64,000 nucleotides of DNA from WRGT01 sp942493035 (GCA_942493035.1 OW818666.1:2976001-3040000), one strand, 5' to 3'. Positions 18,248 through 26,995 are shown, counted from the first letter of the stretch. The notes: generated by a model not told the origin, from the letters alone. Numbers and translations: made by a program.

Positions 18248-18311
18248 CTCATAAACCGGCGGTAAAATTGCACTTCATCACGGCGGATATAAAATACCAC
18301 CGGTTTATGAG
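18248..18311. repeat. CTCATAAACCGG inverted-repeat element, copy 1
   Basis: The 17-base ends CTCATAAACCGGCGGTA and TACCACCGGTTTATGAG are inverted with one mismatch. Other copies are at 18397, 19649 and a partial at 56561. Confidence 0.75.
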
Positions 18312-18396
18312 CAATTACCATTACTATGCAATATATACTATTAAAGCTTAAATGTCTACAAAACCGGATTAATATTACAATATATCCTTATTGCTA

Positions 18397-18472
18397 CTCA
18401 AAAACCGGTGGAATTTCATCTCCGCCGCGCCACAGGCGCGGCAGAGAACAATTTTACCCCCACCAATTTATA
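18397..18472. repeat. CTCATAAACCGG element, copy 2
   Basis: Begins CTCAAAAACCGGTGG and ends CCACCAATTTATA. The interior holds a GCCGCGCC/GGCGCGGC hairpin also present in the copy at 19649. Confidence 0.7.
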
Positions 18473-18648
18473 ACAGATACATATTGTTATTGCTTCATAT
18501 TTCATGAAAAATGAATTTTATTTCAAATAATTGTTTATCTGGAATTAATCCGGCGTGGTTAGGGGGTATATGCAGAAAAACATGAGATACCGAAATTGAT
18601 TTTACCGCACTCAAAAGTGGCAAATTCTGCTAACATCAGGTTGCTCTG

Positions 18649-18698
18649 AACATCAGAGATTATTATACCGGAACTCTGGTGTTTACGGGATATGCTGA
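18649..18698. repeat. AACATCAGAG / CTCTGGTGTT element, copy 1
   Basis: The 10-base arms AACATCAGAG and CTCTGGTGTT flank ATTATTATAC, followed by a shared tail TTACGG..CTGAAT. A second copy is at 19481-19534. Confidence 0.65.
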
Positions 18699-18763
18699 AT
18701 CTTGTCGGAATTTGCTAAAAGCATATTCATTGTTTAAAAAGTATTAGATACGCCCTGTTTAAA

Positions 18764-19201
18764 CTAAGTTTTTGTATTTTCAATCTGAAAAATATTTTCA
18801 AATTCAGTAGCTGTTATAATTCTGATATTTCTATATGGATTAAGAACAAGAAGGTCATTGTCTCCGGTAATCATATATTCACAATTCGCTGATACGGCAA
18901 GCTCTAGTAGAAAGTTATCTTTTATATCCCTGCAGTCATTAATTTCACAGTCTGGTTTTATAAAGATAATTTTTTCATCCAAAAGCGAAATCAGTTCATA
19001 AAATTTGTTTTTTGAAATTATTTTCTGTATGCGGGGATATTCAATAACTTTTACAATTTCTTCGAACAACTCCTCTGAAAAATATATCCTTACTTTACCT
19101 TGAACTAACAATTCTTTCAGGGAGGCTAGTTTCTTACCGATAAGCATCCCTATCCATAAATTGGTATCAACTATGATTTTTATAGCGTTCGGATCTGACA
19201 T
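18764..19201 (-). CDS. PIN-domain ribonuclease toxin of a toxin-antitoxin pair
   Basis: This is a 145-residue protein from the ATG at 19201 (a TTG two codons upstream is less likely). The PIN fold is indicated by IIVDTNLWIG at the N-terminus (first catalytic Asp), SEELFEEIVKVIEYPRI in the middle, DCRDIKDNFLLELAVSANCEYMITGD (further acidic residues) and a final NPYRNIRIITATEF. It matches the COG1569-type putative toxin family, whose members cleave RNA with Mg2+. It overlaps the antitoxin gene by 35 bases, and no independent ribosome site is seen, so translation is probably coupled. Flanking repeats on both sides suggest an accessory locus. Confidence 0.88.
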   Translation of the reverse strand: MSDPNAIKIIVDTNLWIGMLIGKKLASLKELLVQGKVRIYFSEELFEEIVKVIEYPRIQKIISKNKFYELISLLDEKIIFIKPDCEINDCRDIKDNFLLELAVSANCEYMITGDNDLLVLNPYRNIRIITATEFENIFQIENTKT

Positions 19202-19388
19202 GTTCAACTATTTCGGTAATTTCATCATCTGAAATATCATTTGATTTAAATTCATTAAAGAGCGCTTCAATACGATATTGAGTAATATCATCTTTGATTT
19301 TGTTATAAAGCTTCAATTTTTCATCAAGAGGCATTCTCGCTGCCGCATCAATGATCTGCTCAGAATCTATGTTCATGTTAATCTGCAT
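19167..19388 (-). CDS. Antitoxin of the PIN toxin-antitoxin pair
   Basis: This 73-residue acidic protein begins MQINMNIDSEQIIDAAARM. GGAGG (19403-19399) is 10 bases before the ATG at 19388. An in-frame ATG at 19421 lies inside the predicted -10 box and is rejected as start. The centre is helical (LDEKLKLYNKIKDDITQYR) and the C-terminus (DDEITEIVEHVRSERY) probably wraps the toxin. No ribbon-helix-helix or AbrB motif is clear, so the DNA-binding mode is uncertain. It precedes and overlaps the PIN gene, the usual antitoxin-first order. Confidence 0.85.
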   Translation of the reverse strand: MQINMNIDSEQIIDAAARMPLDEKLKLYNKIKDDITQYRIEALFNEFKSNDISDDEITEIVEHVRSERYKNHS

Positions 19389-19416
19389 TGCTGTATTTCC
19401 TCCGTTTGATATTACT

Positions 19417-19445
19417 ATCATATAAAAATGGAAAGGTCAAGTCAA
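19417..19445 (-). promoter_or_regulatory. Promoter of the toxin-antitoxin operon
   Basis: On the minus strand: TTGACT at 19445-19440, a 17-base spacer and TATGAT at 19422-19417. Transcription would begin near 19410, just before the GGAGG that serves the antitoxin start at 19388. Confidence 0.7.
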
Positions 19446-19480
19446 AAATCTTTGTCTTTCCTGTTCAGGAAAAAGCGTCA

Positions 19481-19534
19481 AACATCAGAGATTATTATAC
19501 TTAAACCCTGGTGTTTACGGTACATCCTGAATAT
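19481..19534. repeat. AACATCAGAG / CTCTGGTGTT element, copy 2
   Basis: AACATCAGAG and CCCTGGTGTT arms around ATTATTATAC, with the same TTACGG..CTGAAT tail as 18649-18698. Confidence 0.65.
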
Positions 19535-19550
19535 TATGGCAACAAATTAT

Positions 19551-19616
19551 TTTCGGGGGGTGCGTATGCCCCGTAATCCCCCACTTCAGGCGCAGCGCGA
19601 AGCGCTGTGCGCCCAA
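19551..19616. repeat. GC-rich double hairpin
   Basis: A CGGGG..CCCCG block is followed by GGCGCAGCGC GAA GCGCTGTGCGCC, a near-perfect stem with a 2-base bulge, then AAAAAT. It is far more GC-rich than its surroundings. Possibly a structured RNA or repeat; only one copy is in the window. Confidence 0.5.
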
Positions 19617-19648
19617 AAATAAACTGCTACCGAATATTATCGTAACTG

Positions 19649-19723
19649 CTCAAAAATCAGTGGAATTTTATCTCCGCCGCGCCACCGGCGCGGCGGAGAG
19701 CAATTTTACCACCAGTTTATGAG
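19649..19723. repeat. CTCATAAACCGG element, copy 3
   Basis: Ends CTCAAAAATCAGTGG and CCACCAGTTTATGAG. The interior CTCCGCCGCGCC / GGCGCGGCGGAG is a perfect 12-bp stem. Confidence 0.7.
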
Positions 19724-19850
19724 TAGATACATCTTATCGATAGAACGATAAGGTATCTTTCTTGACAATATTTCTTTAATACATCATGTTTAAATAAAAT
19801 TTCGATCAGTAATTATTCCTGAATATAATTTTTAGTGTAAAACACAAAAA

Positions 19851-19935
19851 TTATATATCCCCGCCGCCTTCGGCGGCGGAGATAATAGAATTTTTTTTAC
19901 TATTGAAAAGTTAAGGAATAAATACTGAATTTTGA
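19851..19935. repeat. Hairpin-plus-tail repeat, copy 2 (terminator-like)
   Basis: The stem TATCCCCGCCGCC / GGCGGCGGAGATA has a TTCG loop and is followed by eight T, then GAAAAGTTAAGGAATAAATAC, as in 6808-6890. It has the form of a plus-strand terminator although no plus-strand gene lies upstream for many kilobases. Confidence 0.65.
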
Positions 19936-19963
19936 TTGAAACTTAAATATCCGGAGACCGATT

Positions 19964-20764
19964 ATGGATATCACCGAAAATGAAGAAGTTCTGAAGCTAG
20001 TCTCCTATTCAGCTGCCGCAGTGTGGATAATAACAGCCGGATTAATGACATCCCCTGTTTCAATTCCCTATCTGGGATGGGTCATTCTGGCATGTCATCT
20101 GATAACAGCGTTCACAGCGTATTGTCTCAAGGATATGAATGGTGATAATCCTGCAGGATGGGTTTTCGCGATGCTGTTCTGTCCCGCAGCGGCTCCGGTA
20201 CTTATGCGGAAGGATGTGGACGGCTATACCGGAATCGGAGCGGCTGCAGCCGTAATCCTGTTTACCGGCGGTTGGATCGTAATCCGGTTTTTTCCACCGG
20301 GCCCCTCACTAAATCTTCCTTTGGCAATTTCCCTTCTGGTGCTGTATTTCTACTGCATTATTTTCGCGGTGCGGATAGCAGAGGACAACTACAGAAATGT
20401 CTGGCTCTGGGGAATATGCTGCACTTTGTTCCCTCCGCTGCTGCTTGTGCTTCTCGTTAGAGAGACCGATTTCGAAGAAGTACCCGGCGGTCGTTTTATA
20501 ATTCTTCTCGGCGTATTCACTGCGCTCATTCTGACCCCTTTTACCTGGATTGCTCTCAAAATCGGCAGGCTGTTATATCCGATATGGGAAAAAATCAGTA
20601 GTCTTTTTTCGGGAAGCGGTTCAGACTATTCTGTAGGGTATAACAGCACAATCTCGAAGTCCTGCGGAACCTGCGGCAAACCTGTGTCTGTTGCGGCAAT
20701 GGCTGGGGGAAGATGTCCTCATTGCGGAGTGTATTGGTCAACGGAGAGGACAACAAAAATGTAA
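19964..20764 (+). CDS. Membrane protein with C-terminal zinc ribbon
   Basis: This 266-residue protein has about six hydrophobic spans (roughly residues 14-30, 34-52, 62-76, 88-108, 115-135, 142-165, with another near 178-200). A soluble tail contains CGTCGKPVSV and CPHCGVYW, a two-CxxC zinc ribbon. Proteins with this layout are membrane-bound and of unknown function. GGAG lies about 9 bases before the ATG. It is followed after about 115 bases by another small polytopic membrane protein on the same strand with its own promoter. Confidence 0.75.
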   Translation: MDITENEEVLKLVSYSAAAVWIITAGLMTSPVSIPYLGWVILACHLITAFTAYCLKDMNGDNPAGWVFAMLFCPAAAPVLMRKDVDGYTGIGAAAAVILFTGGWIVIRFFPPGPSLNLPLAISLLVLYFYCIIFAVRIAEDNYRNVWLWGICCTLFPPLLLVLLVRETDFEEVPGGRFIILLGVFTALILTPFTWIALKIGRLLYPIWEKISSLFSGSGSDYSVGYNSTISKSCGTCGKPVSVAAMAGGRCPHCGVYWSTERTTKM

Positions 20765-20845
20765 AAGTCATCCCTCTCTGGCGATGTTTGAAATTAAAGC
20801 TTCAACCTCAGAAAGCCCCGTTGAGGCAATTCTGGAATTAATTCA

Positions 20846-20873
20846 TTGACACTAAAATACAATGTGACATAAT
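20846..20873 (+). promoter_or_regulatory. Promoter of the DUF6498-like gene
   Basis: TTGACA at 20846-20851, a 16-base spacer and CATAAT at 20868-20873. The predicted transcription start is at or next to the ATG at 20881, so the mRNA may be leaderless. Confidence 0.55.
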
Positions 20874-20880
20874 ATTGAAT

Positions 20881-21630
20881 ATGAACAGATTGTTATCTTT
20901 AATATTATCTCTTGCCGATGAAATAATTCCATACTTCAAGCCGTCTAACAGGAGCGGTTTCATTTCACTTGTATTGATAATCTCAGCAAACAGCATCCCT
21001 GTTATTGGTGTGATTTTTTTCAAATGGAATCCTTATATAATACTCCTTATCTACTGGGGGGAGAGTCTGATTATCGGGATATTTAATATATTCAAGATGA
21101 TTATAAGCGGTACCATCCAGGACCATAAATTTTCACCCGGGGGATTTGCTGAAGGAGCAGGTTTGTCTCTCTTTTTTACATTTCATTACGGCATGTTTAT
21201 GTTTGTTCATGGAGCATTTATTCTTCTTTTTCTGGTTATTTCATCTACAGCCGGTAACGTTGATCCCGGCGCACTAAACAATCCCTTTGCAGCAATAAAT
21301 CTTCTCTCTCCATGGGATATGACACCAGTGGAATTCATTGAGTCTGAATTTTCAGCGGTTGCAGCCCTTTTCGTAAGCCATTTTGTTTCGTTTTATATAT
21401 ATTTTATCAGAACCGGTGAATATAATTATACAAAAGCTGAATATTATATGTTAAAACCATATAAAAGAATAGTAGTGATGCATCTGACAATAATATTCGG
21501 TGCTTTTGCTCTATTTATAACAGGATTCAAAAGCGTAGTTTTTATTATAATATGGATTGGACTGAAAATTCTGGCTGATTTGAAGATGCAGGTCAGTGAA
21601 ATTAAAAATTATCGCGGAATTTTAAAATAA
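20881..21630 (+). CDS. DUF6498-like polytopic membrane protein
   Basis: This is a 249-residue protein from the ATG at 20881; an in-frame TTG two codons earlier is unlikely. Five to six hydrophobic segments are present. The patterns FKWNPYIILLIYWGESLIIGIFNIFKM and FFTFHYGMFMFVHG fit the DUF6498 family, which has no known function. No Shine-Dalgarno precedes the ATG, and a good promoter (20846-20873) predicts that transcription begins at the start codon. The tail ends LKMQVSEIKNYRGILK. It is followed by nrdJ on the same strand after 65 bases, with no terminator seen between them. Confidence 0.7.
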   Translation: MNRLLSLILSLADEIIPYFKPSNRSGFISLVLIISANSIPVIGVIFFKWNPYIILLIYWGESLIIGIFNIFKMIISGTIQDHKFSPGGFAEGAGLSLFFTFHYGMFMFVHGAFILLFLVISSTAGNVDPGALNNPFAAINLLSPWDMTPVEFIESEFSAVAALFVSHFVSFYIYFIRTGEYNYTKAEYYMLKPYKRIVVMHLTIIFGAFALFITGFKSVVFIIIWIGLKILADLKMQVSEIKNYRGILK

Positions 21631-21695
21631 TTGTGGATTCGAAAACAACTTAAAATAAAAAATGGCTACATACAATAATGAAAAAGGAAAAAACT

Positions 21696-24017
21696 ATGAA
21701 CATCAAAAATCATAATCAGATAAAGATAAATTCAGAGAAAAAACCGGAATTATCAAAAAACGCTATTACCGTTCTTGAAAAGAGATACCTTGTCCGTGAC
21801 AATAAAGGGGACATAATCGAAACAACAGAGGGATTATTCAGAAGAGTTGCAGGCTTTGTAGCTGCAGCAGATTCTCTTTATGGTGCAGATGAAAACGAAG
21901 TTAATAATACTGCGAAAAAATTCTATGAAATGATGGCAGAGCTTAAATTTATACCTAACAGCCCTACATTAATGAATGCAGGGAGACCTCTGGGTCAGCT
22001 TTCAGCATGTTTTGTTCTCCCGGTGGAAGACTCCATGGAGGGGATTTTTGACTCACTGAAAAATATGGCGCTTATTCATAAAAGCGGCGGAGGAACAGGT
22101 TTTTCATTTTCCAAACTACGTCCTAAAAACGACATGGTCAGCAGTACTGCAGGAGTTTCAAGTGGTCCTGTATCATTTATGAATATTTTCAACGCGGCAA
22201 CAGAAACAGTAAAACAGGGTGGAACCCGCCGCGGTGCTAATATGGCAATACTCAACATTGACCATCCCGATATTATGGAATTTATCCAGGCTAAATCTGA
22301 CCTTTCATCTCTTACAAACTTTAACATATCAGTTGCTCTCACAGACAGCTTCATGGAAGCGGTTAAAAATAACGCAGATTACGATCTTAGAAATCCAAGA
22401 AGCGGCGAACCATGCGGGAAACTGAACGCAAAAAAAGTTTACGATCTCATCACTGAAATGGCATGGAAAAACGGGGAGCCTGGAATTATCTTCATAGATA
22501 GAATAAACCAGTACAATCCGGTTAAAAAAGTAGGCCTTATTGAGAGCACAAATCCATGCGGAGAACAGCCCCTGCTCCCTTACGAATCATGTAACCTGGG
22601 CTCAATAAATCTTAACAAAGTAGTAAAAACAGATGGTAAAAAAACAGAGTTAGATTTTGAACTTCTGAAAGAGATCACACGCGATGCAGTTCACTTCCTC
22701 GATAACGTTATAGATATGAACTCGTACCCTCTGAAAGAGATTGAACTTAAGACTAAAGAAAACAGAAAAATCGGCCTTGGAATAATGGGCTACGCTGACA
22801 TGCTTATCAAGCTTGGAATTCCATACGACTCCAAAGAGGGTGTTAAAATTGCTGAACAGATAATGTCAACAATACAAACTGCATCGAAAATAAAATCAGC
22901 AGAACTTGCGGAAATACGCGGTGCTTTCCCGAACTTCAGTCTTTCGGAATATGCGGAAAAAGGGGAGAAACCTCTTCGAAATGCCACAACCACTACTATT
23001 GCACCGACAGGAACAATAAGTATTCTTGCAGATTCATCGAGCGGAATAGAGCCTCTCTTTGCACTTGCTTATGTTCGAAACGTAATGGATAACAACAAAC
23101 TGATCGAATCAAATCCGGCATTTGAAGCTGCAGTAAAAGCGCTGGGAGATAAAATAGATTTCAATGCGGTCATGGAGAGAATAGCCGATGAAGGCTCAGC
23201 CCATAATGCCGATGAACTTCCAGAGAGCATCCGAAATATTTTCGTAACCGCTCATGACATTTCACCGGAATGGCATATTAAAACACAGGCCGCTTTCCAG
23301 AGATTTATTGATAATGCTGTTTCCAAAACAGTAAACTTCTCTCACACTGCTACAGTTGAGGATATTAGAAAAGTCTACAATATGGCTTACGAACTTGAGT
23401 GCAAGGGTGTAACTGTTTACCGTGACGGATCACGGGACAATCAGGTACTGCAGATATCATCATCTCAGCCGGAGAAAGAGATTCCACAGGATGCATCTGA
23501 GATGTTCCACGCAGTGGCACCACGTCCGAGACATGAAGTAACATGGGGCGCGACCAGAAAGATGAACACAGGATGCGGTTCTCTTTATGTTACAATCAAT
23601 GAAGATGAACAGGGTATATTTGAAGTATTTGCCGCAATGGGTAAAGGGGGAGGATGCGCCGCCAGCCAGACAGAGGCCATCGGACGGCTCATATCTCTTT
23701 CTCTCAGAGCCGGTGTTGATAAAGAACAGATTGTCAAACAGCTGAAAGGTGTACGATGCCCCAACCAGTCATGGGAAAAGGGTGGAAGAATCTATTCATG
23801 CTCCGACGCTATTGCAAAAGCAATAGAGAGATACGCAGGTATAGATAATGCTAAAAGCGAAAATGTAATGGTAGATACAGCAAAATTCATAGCCGAGACA
23901 AACGGGAAAGGCCACGATAACGTAGTTACAGGAGTCTGCCCCGATTGTCACGGACCGCTTGAATTTGAATCGGGATGTTCGGTATGCAGAGGCTGCGGAT
24001 TTTCACGATGCGGCTGA
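21696..24017 (+). CDS. nrdJ: Adenosylcobalamin-dependent (class II) ribonucleotide reductase
   Basis: This 773-residue cytoplasmic enzyme reduces ribonucleotides to deoxyribonucleotides with adenosylcobalamin as radical source, so it works with or without oxygen. Visible features are ACFVLPVEDS (first redox Cys), GGTGFSFSKLRPKND, the active-site loop NPCGEQPLLPYESCNLGSINL-region, APTGTISILADSSSGIEP, a C-terminal TSCPD domain (TGCGSLYVTINEDEQG, GGGCAASQTEAIGRL), and a terminal Cys-rich segment (CPDCHGP, CSVCRGCG). No N-terminal ATP cone is evident. The ATG at 21696 is chosen because AAGGA lies 7 bases before it; an ATG six codons earlier has no ribosome site. No cobalamin riboswitch is seen in the short upstream gap. 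Confidence 0.96.
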   Translation: MNIKNHNQIKINSEKKPELSKNAITVLEKRYLVRDNKGDIIETTEGLFRRVAGFVAAADSLYGADENEVNNTAKKFYEMMAELKFIPNSPTLMNAGRPLGQLSACFVLPVEDSMEGIFDSLKNMALIHKSGGGTGFSFSKLRPKNDMVSSTAGVSSGPVSFMNIFNAATETVKQGGTRRGANMAILNIDHPDIMEFIQAKSDLSSLTNFNISVALTDSFMEAVKNNADYDLRNPRSGEPCGKLNAKKVYDLITEMAWKNGEPGIIFIDRINQYNPVKKVGLIESTNPCGEQPLLPYESCNLGSINLNKVVKTDGKKTELDFELLKEITRDAVHFLDNVIDMNSYPLKEIELKTKENRKIGLGIMGYADMLIKLGIPYDSKEGVKIAEQIMSTIQTASKIKSAELAEIRGAFPNFSLSEYAEKGEKPLRNATTTTIAPTGTISILADSSSGIEPLFALAYVRNVMDNNKLIESNPAFEAAVKALGDKIDFNAVMERIADEGSAHNADELPESIRNIFVTAHDISPEWHIKTQAAFQRFIDNAVSKTVNFSHTATVEDIRKVYNMAYELECKGVTVYRDGSRDNQVLQISSSQPEKEIPQDASEMFHAVAPRPRHEVTWGATRKMNTGCGSLYVTINEDEQGIFEVFAAMGKGGGCAASQTEAIGRLISLSLRAGVDKEQIVKQLKGVRCPNQSWEKGGRIYSCSDAIAKAIERYAGIDNAKSENVMVDTAKFIAETNGKGHDNVVTGVCPDCHGPLEFESGCSVCRGCGFSRCG

Positions 24018-24055
24018 TTGGGGAAGGAATGGTTTAAGGGGTATAGAAAGTTAAT

Positions 24056-24113
24056 GCCCCCTATCCGCCCCCACTGGCCTCTGGCCATCTCCCCCCTGGT
24101 GAAAGGGTGGAGA
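24056..24113. repeat. CCGCCC-type repeat fragment
   Basis: GCCCCCTATCCGCCCCCA, then the mini-hairpin TGGCCTCTGGCCA, then TCTCCCCCCTGGTGAAAGGG. It is the opposite-orientation half of the element at 41777 with a different hairpin stem and loop. It lies 39 bases after the nrdJ stop. Confidence 0.65.
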
Positions 24114-24180
24114 ATAAAGACGGGGTGTTTTGTATTTTCTTTTCCTCCATGAATGCTGGAAAAAATAACTCGAAAAATTT

Positions 24181-24259
24181 TACATCCTGTTTCTGTGTCA
24201 GGCGCGGACAGGACGTCCTAAAAGCGCCCCCTCTGTGGCATCGCGACAGAGGGGGCGGG
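24181..24259. repeat. CCGCCC-type repeat fragment with GGAC/GTCC palindrome
   Basis: TACATCCTGT, then GGACAGGACGTCC, then GCGCCCCCTCTGTGGCATCG and CGACAGAGGGGGCGG. The last two parts pair. It lies near the end of the convergent 24288 gene. Confidence 0.65.
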
Positions 24260-24287
24260 AAAGTGCCGTGGCTCTAAACTTCCCGCT

Positions 24288-25079
24288 TCAATTTACAACA
24301 ACTACCTCAACCTTCTTCGAGAGCTTTTCCTGATTTAATTTTTCAACTGTAACTTGTGTATTCAGAACCGGTTTAGAAAAATTTAAGTTGATACTGGTAT
24401 TCAGTTCAGGAACTACAATTTTTAAACTCCTGAAAAAAATACTTTTATCTTTCTTTGTAATTGATTTAAGATATATCTCGGCCTTATTTCTGGTCAGCTT
24501 ATGAATAAAAAGAATCTTTTCCGGGACATCATCTTTAAAAAATACATTCTGGAAAAAATCTTCATTCTGAAGAATAAGATTATACCCCTTCTCCTTTTCA
24601 TCATATAGACATTTATAAACAGAAAAATTATTGATAAGAGGAACTCCTCCGGTAAACAGAGTATAGAGCAGATTATACTCCACTTTAAATCCGGTATATC
24701 TGGAAAGATCAATTTTATTTATATCATCAACGAGCAGTTTTTTCTCGGTGGGATAATAGAAGTAGAGCCTGTCGAGGTCCCGGTATGCTTCAAGTATGGG
24801 GCTTTGAAATATATAATCGAGAACTGTCAGTTTGTAGTATCCCTTTTTATTATATGAGACTTTACCCTCTACCCGGAATTTTTTTTCACCGGTATTTCCA
24901 TCTGCAGTAAACGAAGATGATATTGTTTCAGGTGATGCGGCATTTGCTCCATTTATAAAAGCAATAAGTTCTTTCGCCTTCAGATTTTCCGCCTCATTCA
25001 ACTCCGTTTTCTGTACAGAGGTGCAGCCTGAAATAAGAGAAAGAAACAGAATAAAAATAATCGTTTTTCTATTTATCAT
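24288..25079 (-). CDS. Lipoprotein encoded with a TPR protein, possibly LolA/LolB-like fold
   Basis: This 263-residue protein has a signal peptide and lipobox ISGC (Cys at about residue 19). The mature part shows the order expected of LolA/LolB or DUF4292-like beta-sheets (VEGKVSYNKKGYYKLTVLD, EAYRDLDRLYFYYPTEKKLL, then a C-terminal strand KSIFFRSLKIVVPELN). Similarity is by pattern only, so the fold assignment is tentative. Its start overlaps the end of the upstream TPR gene by 11 bases, which indicates translational coupling and a shared function at the envelope. Confidence 0.7.
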   Translation of the reverse strand: MINRKTIIFILFLSLISGCTSVQKTELNEAENLKAKELIAFINGANAASPETISSSFTADGNTGEKKFRVEGKVSYNKKGYYKLTVLDYIFQSPILEAYRDLDRLYFYYPTEKKLLVDDINKIDLSRYTGFKVEYNLLYTLFTGGVPLINNFSVYKCLYDEKEKGYNLILQNEDFFQNVFFKDDVPEKILFIHKLTRNKAEIYLKSITKKDKSIFFRSLKIVVPELNTSINLNFSKPVLNTQVTVEKLNQEKLSKKVEVVVVN

Positions 25080-26961
25080 TTTTCTGCTCTCTATATTTAT
25101 TTATCTTTTCATCAATTGTTTTGCTCTTTTCCATTTTTACCGCTTTTTCCCAATAGAAGAGAGCCTTAATCTTATTATCAAGCTTAAGATAAGTATCACC
25201 AAGATGATCAAAGACTACCGAATCGGGGGTCCCGGCTTCATCAAGTTTCTCCTCTGCGAGAAGAAGATTCTTAAGCGCAGATGTGTAGTCACCTTTCCTG
25301 TAATAAATCCAGCCCATAGAATCGAGGTACGCTCCGTTCTGAGGTTCAATTTCAAGAGCCTTCTGAACAAGAGTAAAGGCCTCGTCTAAATTTTTATTTT
25401 TGTCGGCATAAAGATATCCAAGATAATTATACGATCTTCCGCTATTAGGGTTAGAGTTAATAGCAAGTTTAAGATTCTCTATGGATTTATTAATTTCGTT
25501 AAGCTTCTCATATGCAACAGCAAGGTAGAAATAATAGGTCTCTTCATCATTCTTTATCGATATAGCTCTTAAAATATTATCCCGGGCGGCGCTGTTTTTC
25601 CCCTCCCATATCTGCACAAGACCCCAGAAAAAATATGCTCCGGGATTTTCAGGATCACTCTTCACCGCTTTTAGAAAGTACTCATATGCTTTTTTATGTT
25701 TATTCAGAGTGCCGTATATATAGCCTACATGAACAAGTATATTGCTCTCTTTTGAATAATTATAATACTTGTTATAGTAGCTTATGGCCATTGAGTAATT
25801 TTTACTCTCTTCGTGCGACCTTGCTAAAAAATAGTATATATCGCTGTTGTTATCACTCCGGATTTCCAGGGCTTTATAGAAAAGATTCTCCGCCGCGCCG
25901 AAAACATTGTTCCTGAAGCATATAGTTCCGGCAGAGATAAGAGTTTTATAAGCATCCGCTTTGTCATCGCCTTTAAGTTTTATTCTCGCTGCTGCGATAT
26001 ACGGAGCGATAAGATCGTCTCTGCTTTTAATTACAGAGTTTATTATAGGTTCAGATTTGGAATTTTCACCGGTCAGCTCATAATACAATCCCATTGCAAC
26101 AAGACCCTCAAAAGTCCGTGACCTCTTTACCGCCGACAGGTATTCAAGCGCTTTACTGTTTCCGTTTATATAATAAACCGAACCTAGAATATACTGCATA
26201 TTTATTTCGCCGGGAATTTTTCTAAGATAGATCTGAGAATACTTCTCGGCATCGGGCAGATTATAATATCCGAAAGCAGATAATGCGAGCATATAGATTG
26301 TATTGCTGTTTGATTCATTTAACTCGTAAGCTTTACTGAAGTAGAAGTTAGCCTTTGCATTCTCATTTTTAGAGTAAAAAATATAACCGATATTATAGTA
26401 GGAGTTTTCAAGATAATATGGAGCGACGTCTCTGCTCTTTGATATAAAAATCTCTCTTTCAAAATAATGAAGAGATTTATCGATATCATTAAGATATTTA
26501 TAGTAATGAACACCAAGAAGATATAAAGCATACGGCTCATCGGGATCAGCAGCAAGATATTTCTCTATGACTGCTGAAGCCTCTTTATACTCTTTTCTCT
26601 CCATCTTAATACCATAGAGTCTATTGTATGGAGGAAAGTAGTTACCCTCTTTTTCAATTGCAGTCAGAGCATATTTTTCCGAAGAAACGACATCACCTTT
26701 CAGAAAATAAATTTCAGAGAGATGATAATAAACTCTCCCTAGCCCCTCGTCGGCTTTCCCAGCCTCTTCAAGCTTTGCAATTGCTTTATCAAGATACATA
26801 TTTTTCTCTTCAGCATTTTCACTCTGAAGAGCCAGATTTTTAAAATATAGCGCCTCACTGAACAGAGCTGTCCCGTCAGCAGCAGAAGAATTTTTCACGA
26901 ATAGAAATGCTCCCGACAGAGAGAGTGATATTATCAATAACAGCCGGACGATTTTTTTCAT
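25069..26961 (-). CDS. Exported tetratricopeptide-repeat protein
   Basis: This 630-residue protein has a signal peptide (MKKIVRLLLIISLSLSGAFL, cleavage near SSAA). From about residue 30 to the end it consists of tandem 34-residue TPR units (for example GRVYYHLSEIYFLKGD, PYALYLLGVHYYKYL, GAYFFWGLVQIWEGK, GRSYNYLGYLYADKN, VFDHLGDTYLKL). It has about 14-16 repeats and no catalytic domain. It is probably a periplasmic or outer-membrane scaffold acting with the overlapping lipoprotein gene downstream. The promoter at 26996-27023 drives the pair. Confidence 0.88.
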   Translation of the reverse strand: MKKIVRLLLIISLSLSGAFLFVKNSSAADGTALFSEALYFKNLALQSENAEEKNMYLDKAIAKLEEAGKADEGLGRVYYHLSEIYFLKGDVVSSEKYALTAIEKEGNYFPPYNRLYGIKMERKEYKEASAVIEKYLAADPDEPYALYLLGVHYYKYLNDIDKSLHYFEREIFISKSRDVAPYYLENSYYNIGYIFYSKNENAKANFYFSKAYELNESNSNTIYMLALSAFGYYNLPDAEKYSQIYLRKIPGEINMQYILGSVYYINGNSKALEYLSAVKRSRTFEGLVAMGLYYELTGENSKSEPIINSVIKSRDDLIAPYIAAARIKLKGDDKADAYKTLISAGTICFRNNVFGAAENLFYKALEIRSDNNSDIYYFLARSHEESKNYSMAISYYNKYYNYSKESNILVHVGYIYGTLNKHKKAYEYFLKAVKSDPENPGAYFFWGLVQIWEGKNSAARDNILRAISIKNDEETYYFYLAVAYEKLNEINKSIENLKLAINSNPNSGRSYNYLGYLYADKNKNLDEAFTLVQKALEIEPQNGAYLDSMGWIYYRKGDYTSALKNLLLAEEKLDEAGTPDSVVFDHLGDTYLKLDNKIKALFYWEKAVKMEKSKTIDEKINKYREQKNDK

Positions 26962-26995
26962 TTAATATTTATGCCCCTTTTTTATAACTCCGTAC

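Larger units (their letters stand above)
18180..18763. other. 584-base gene-free region rich in short inverted repeats
   Basis: No supported gene. It holds two copies of the CTCATAAACCGG element (18248-18311, 18397-18472) and one AACATCAGAG/CTCTGGTGTT element (18649-18698), separated by AT-rich DNA. Confidence 0.6.
19446..19963. other. 518-base gene-free region with four repeat elements
   Basis: No supported gene. It holds repeats at 19481-19534, 19551-19616, 19649-19723 and 19851-19935, with AT-rich DNA between them. Confidence 0.6.

Noticed and set aside
21631..21695. Cobalamin riboswitch before nrdJ
   Set aside because: The gap is only about 65 bases, AT-rich and without a B12-box-like structure.
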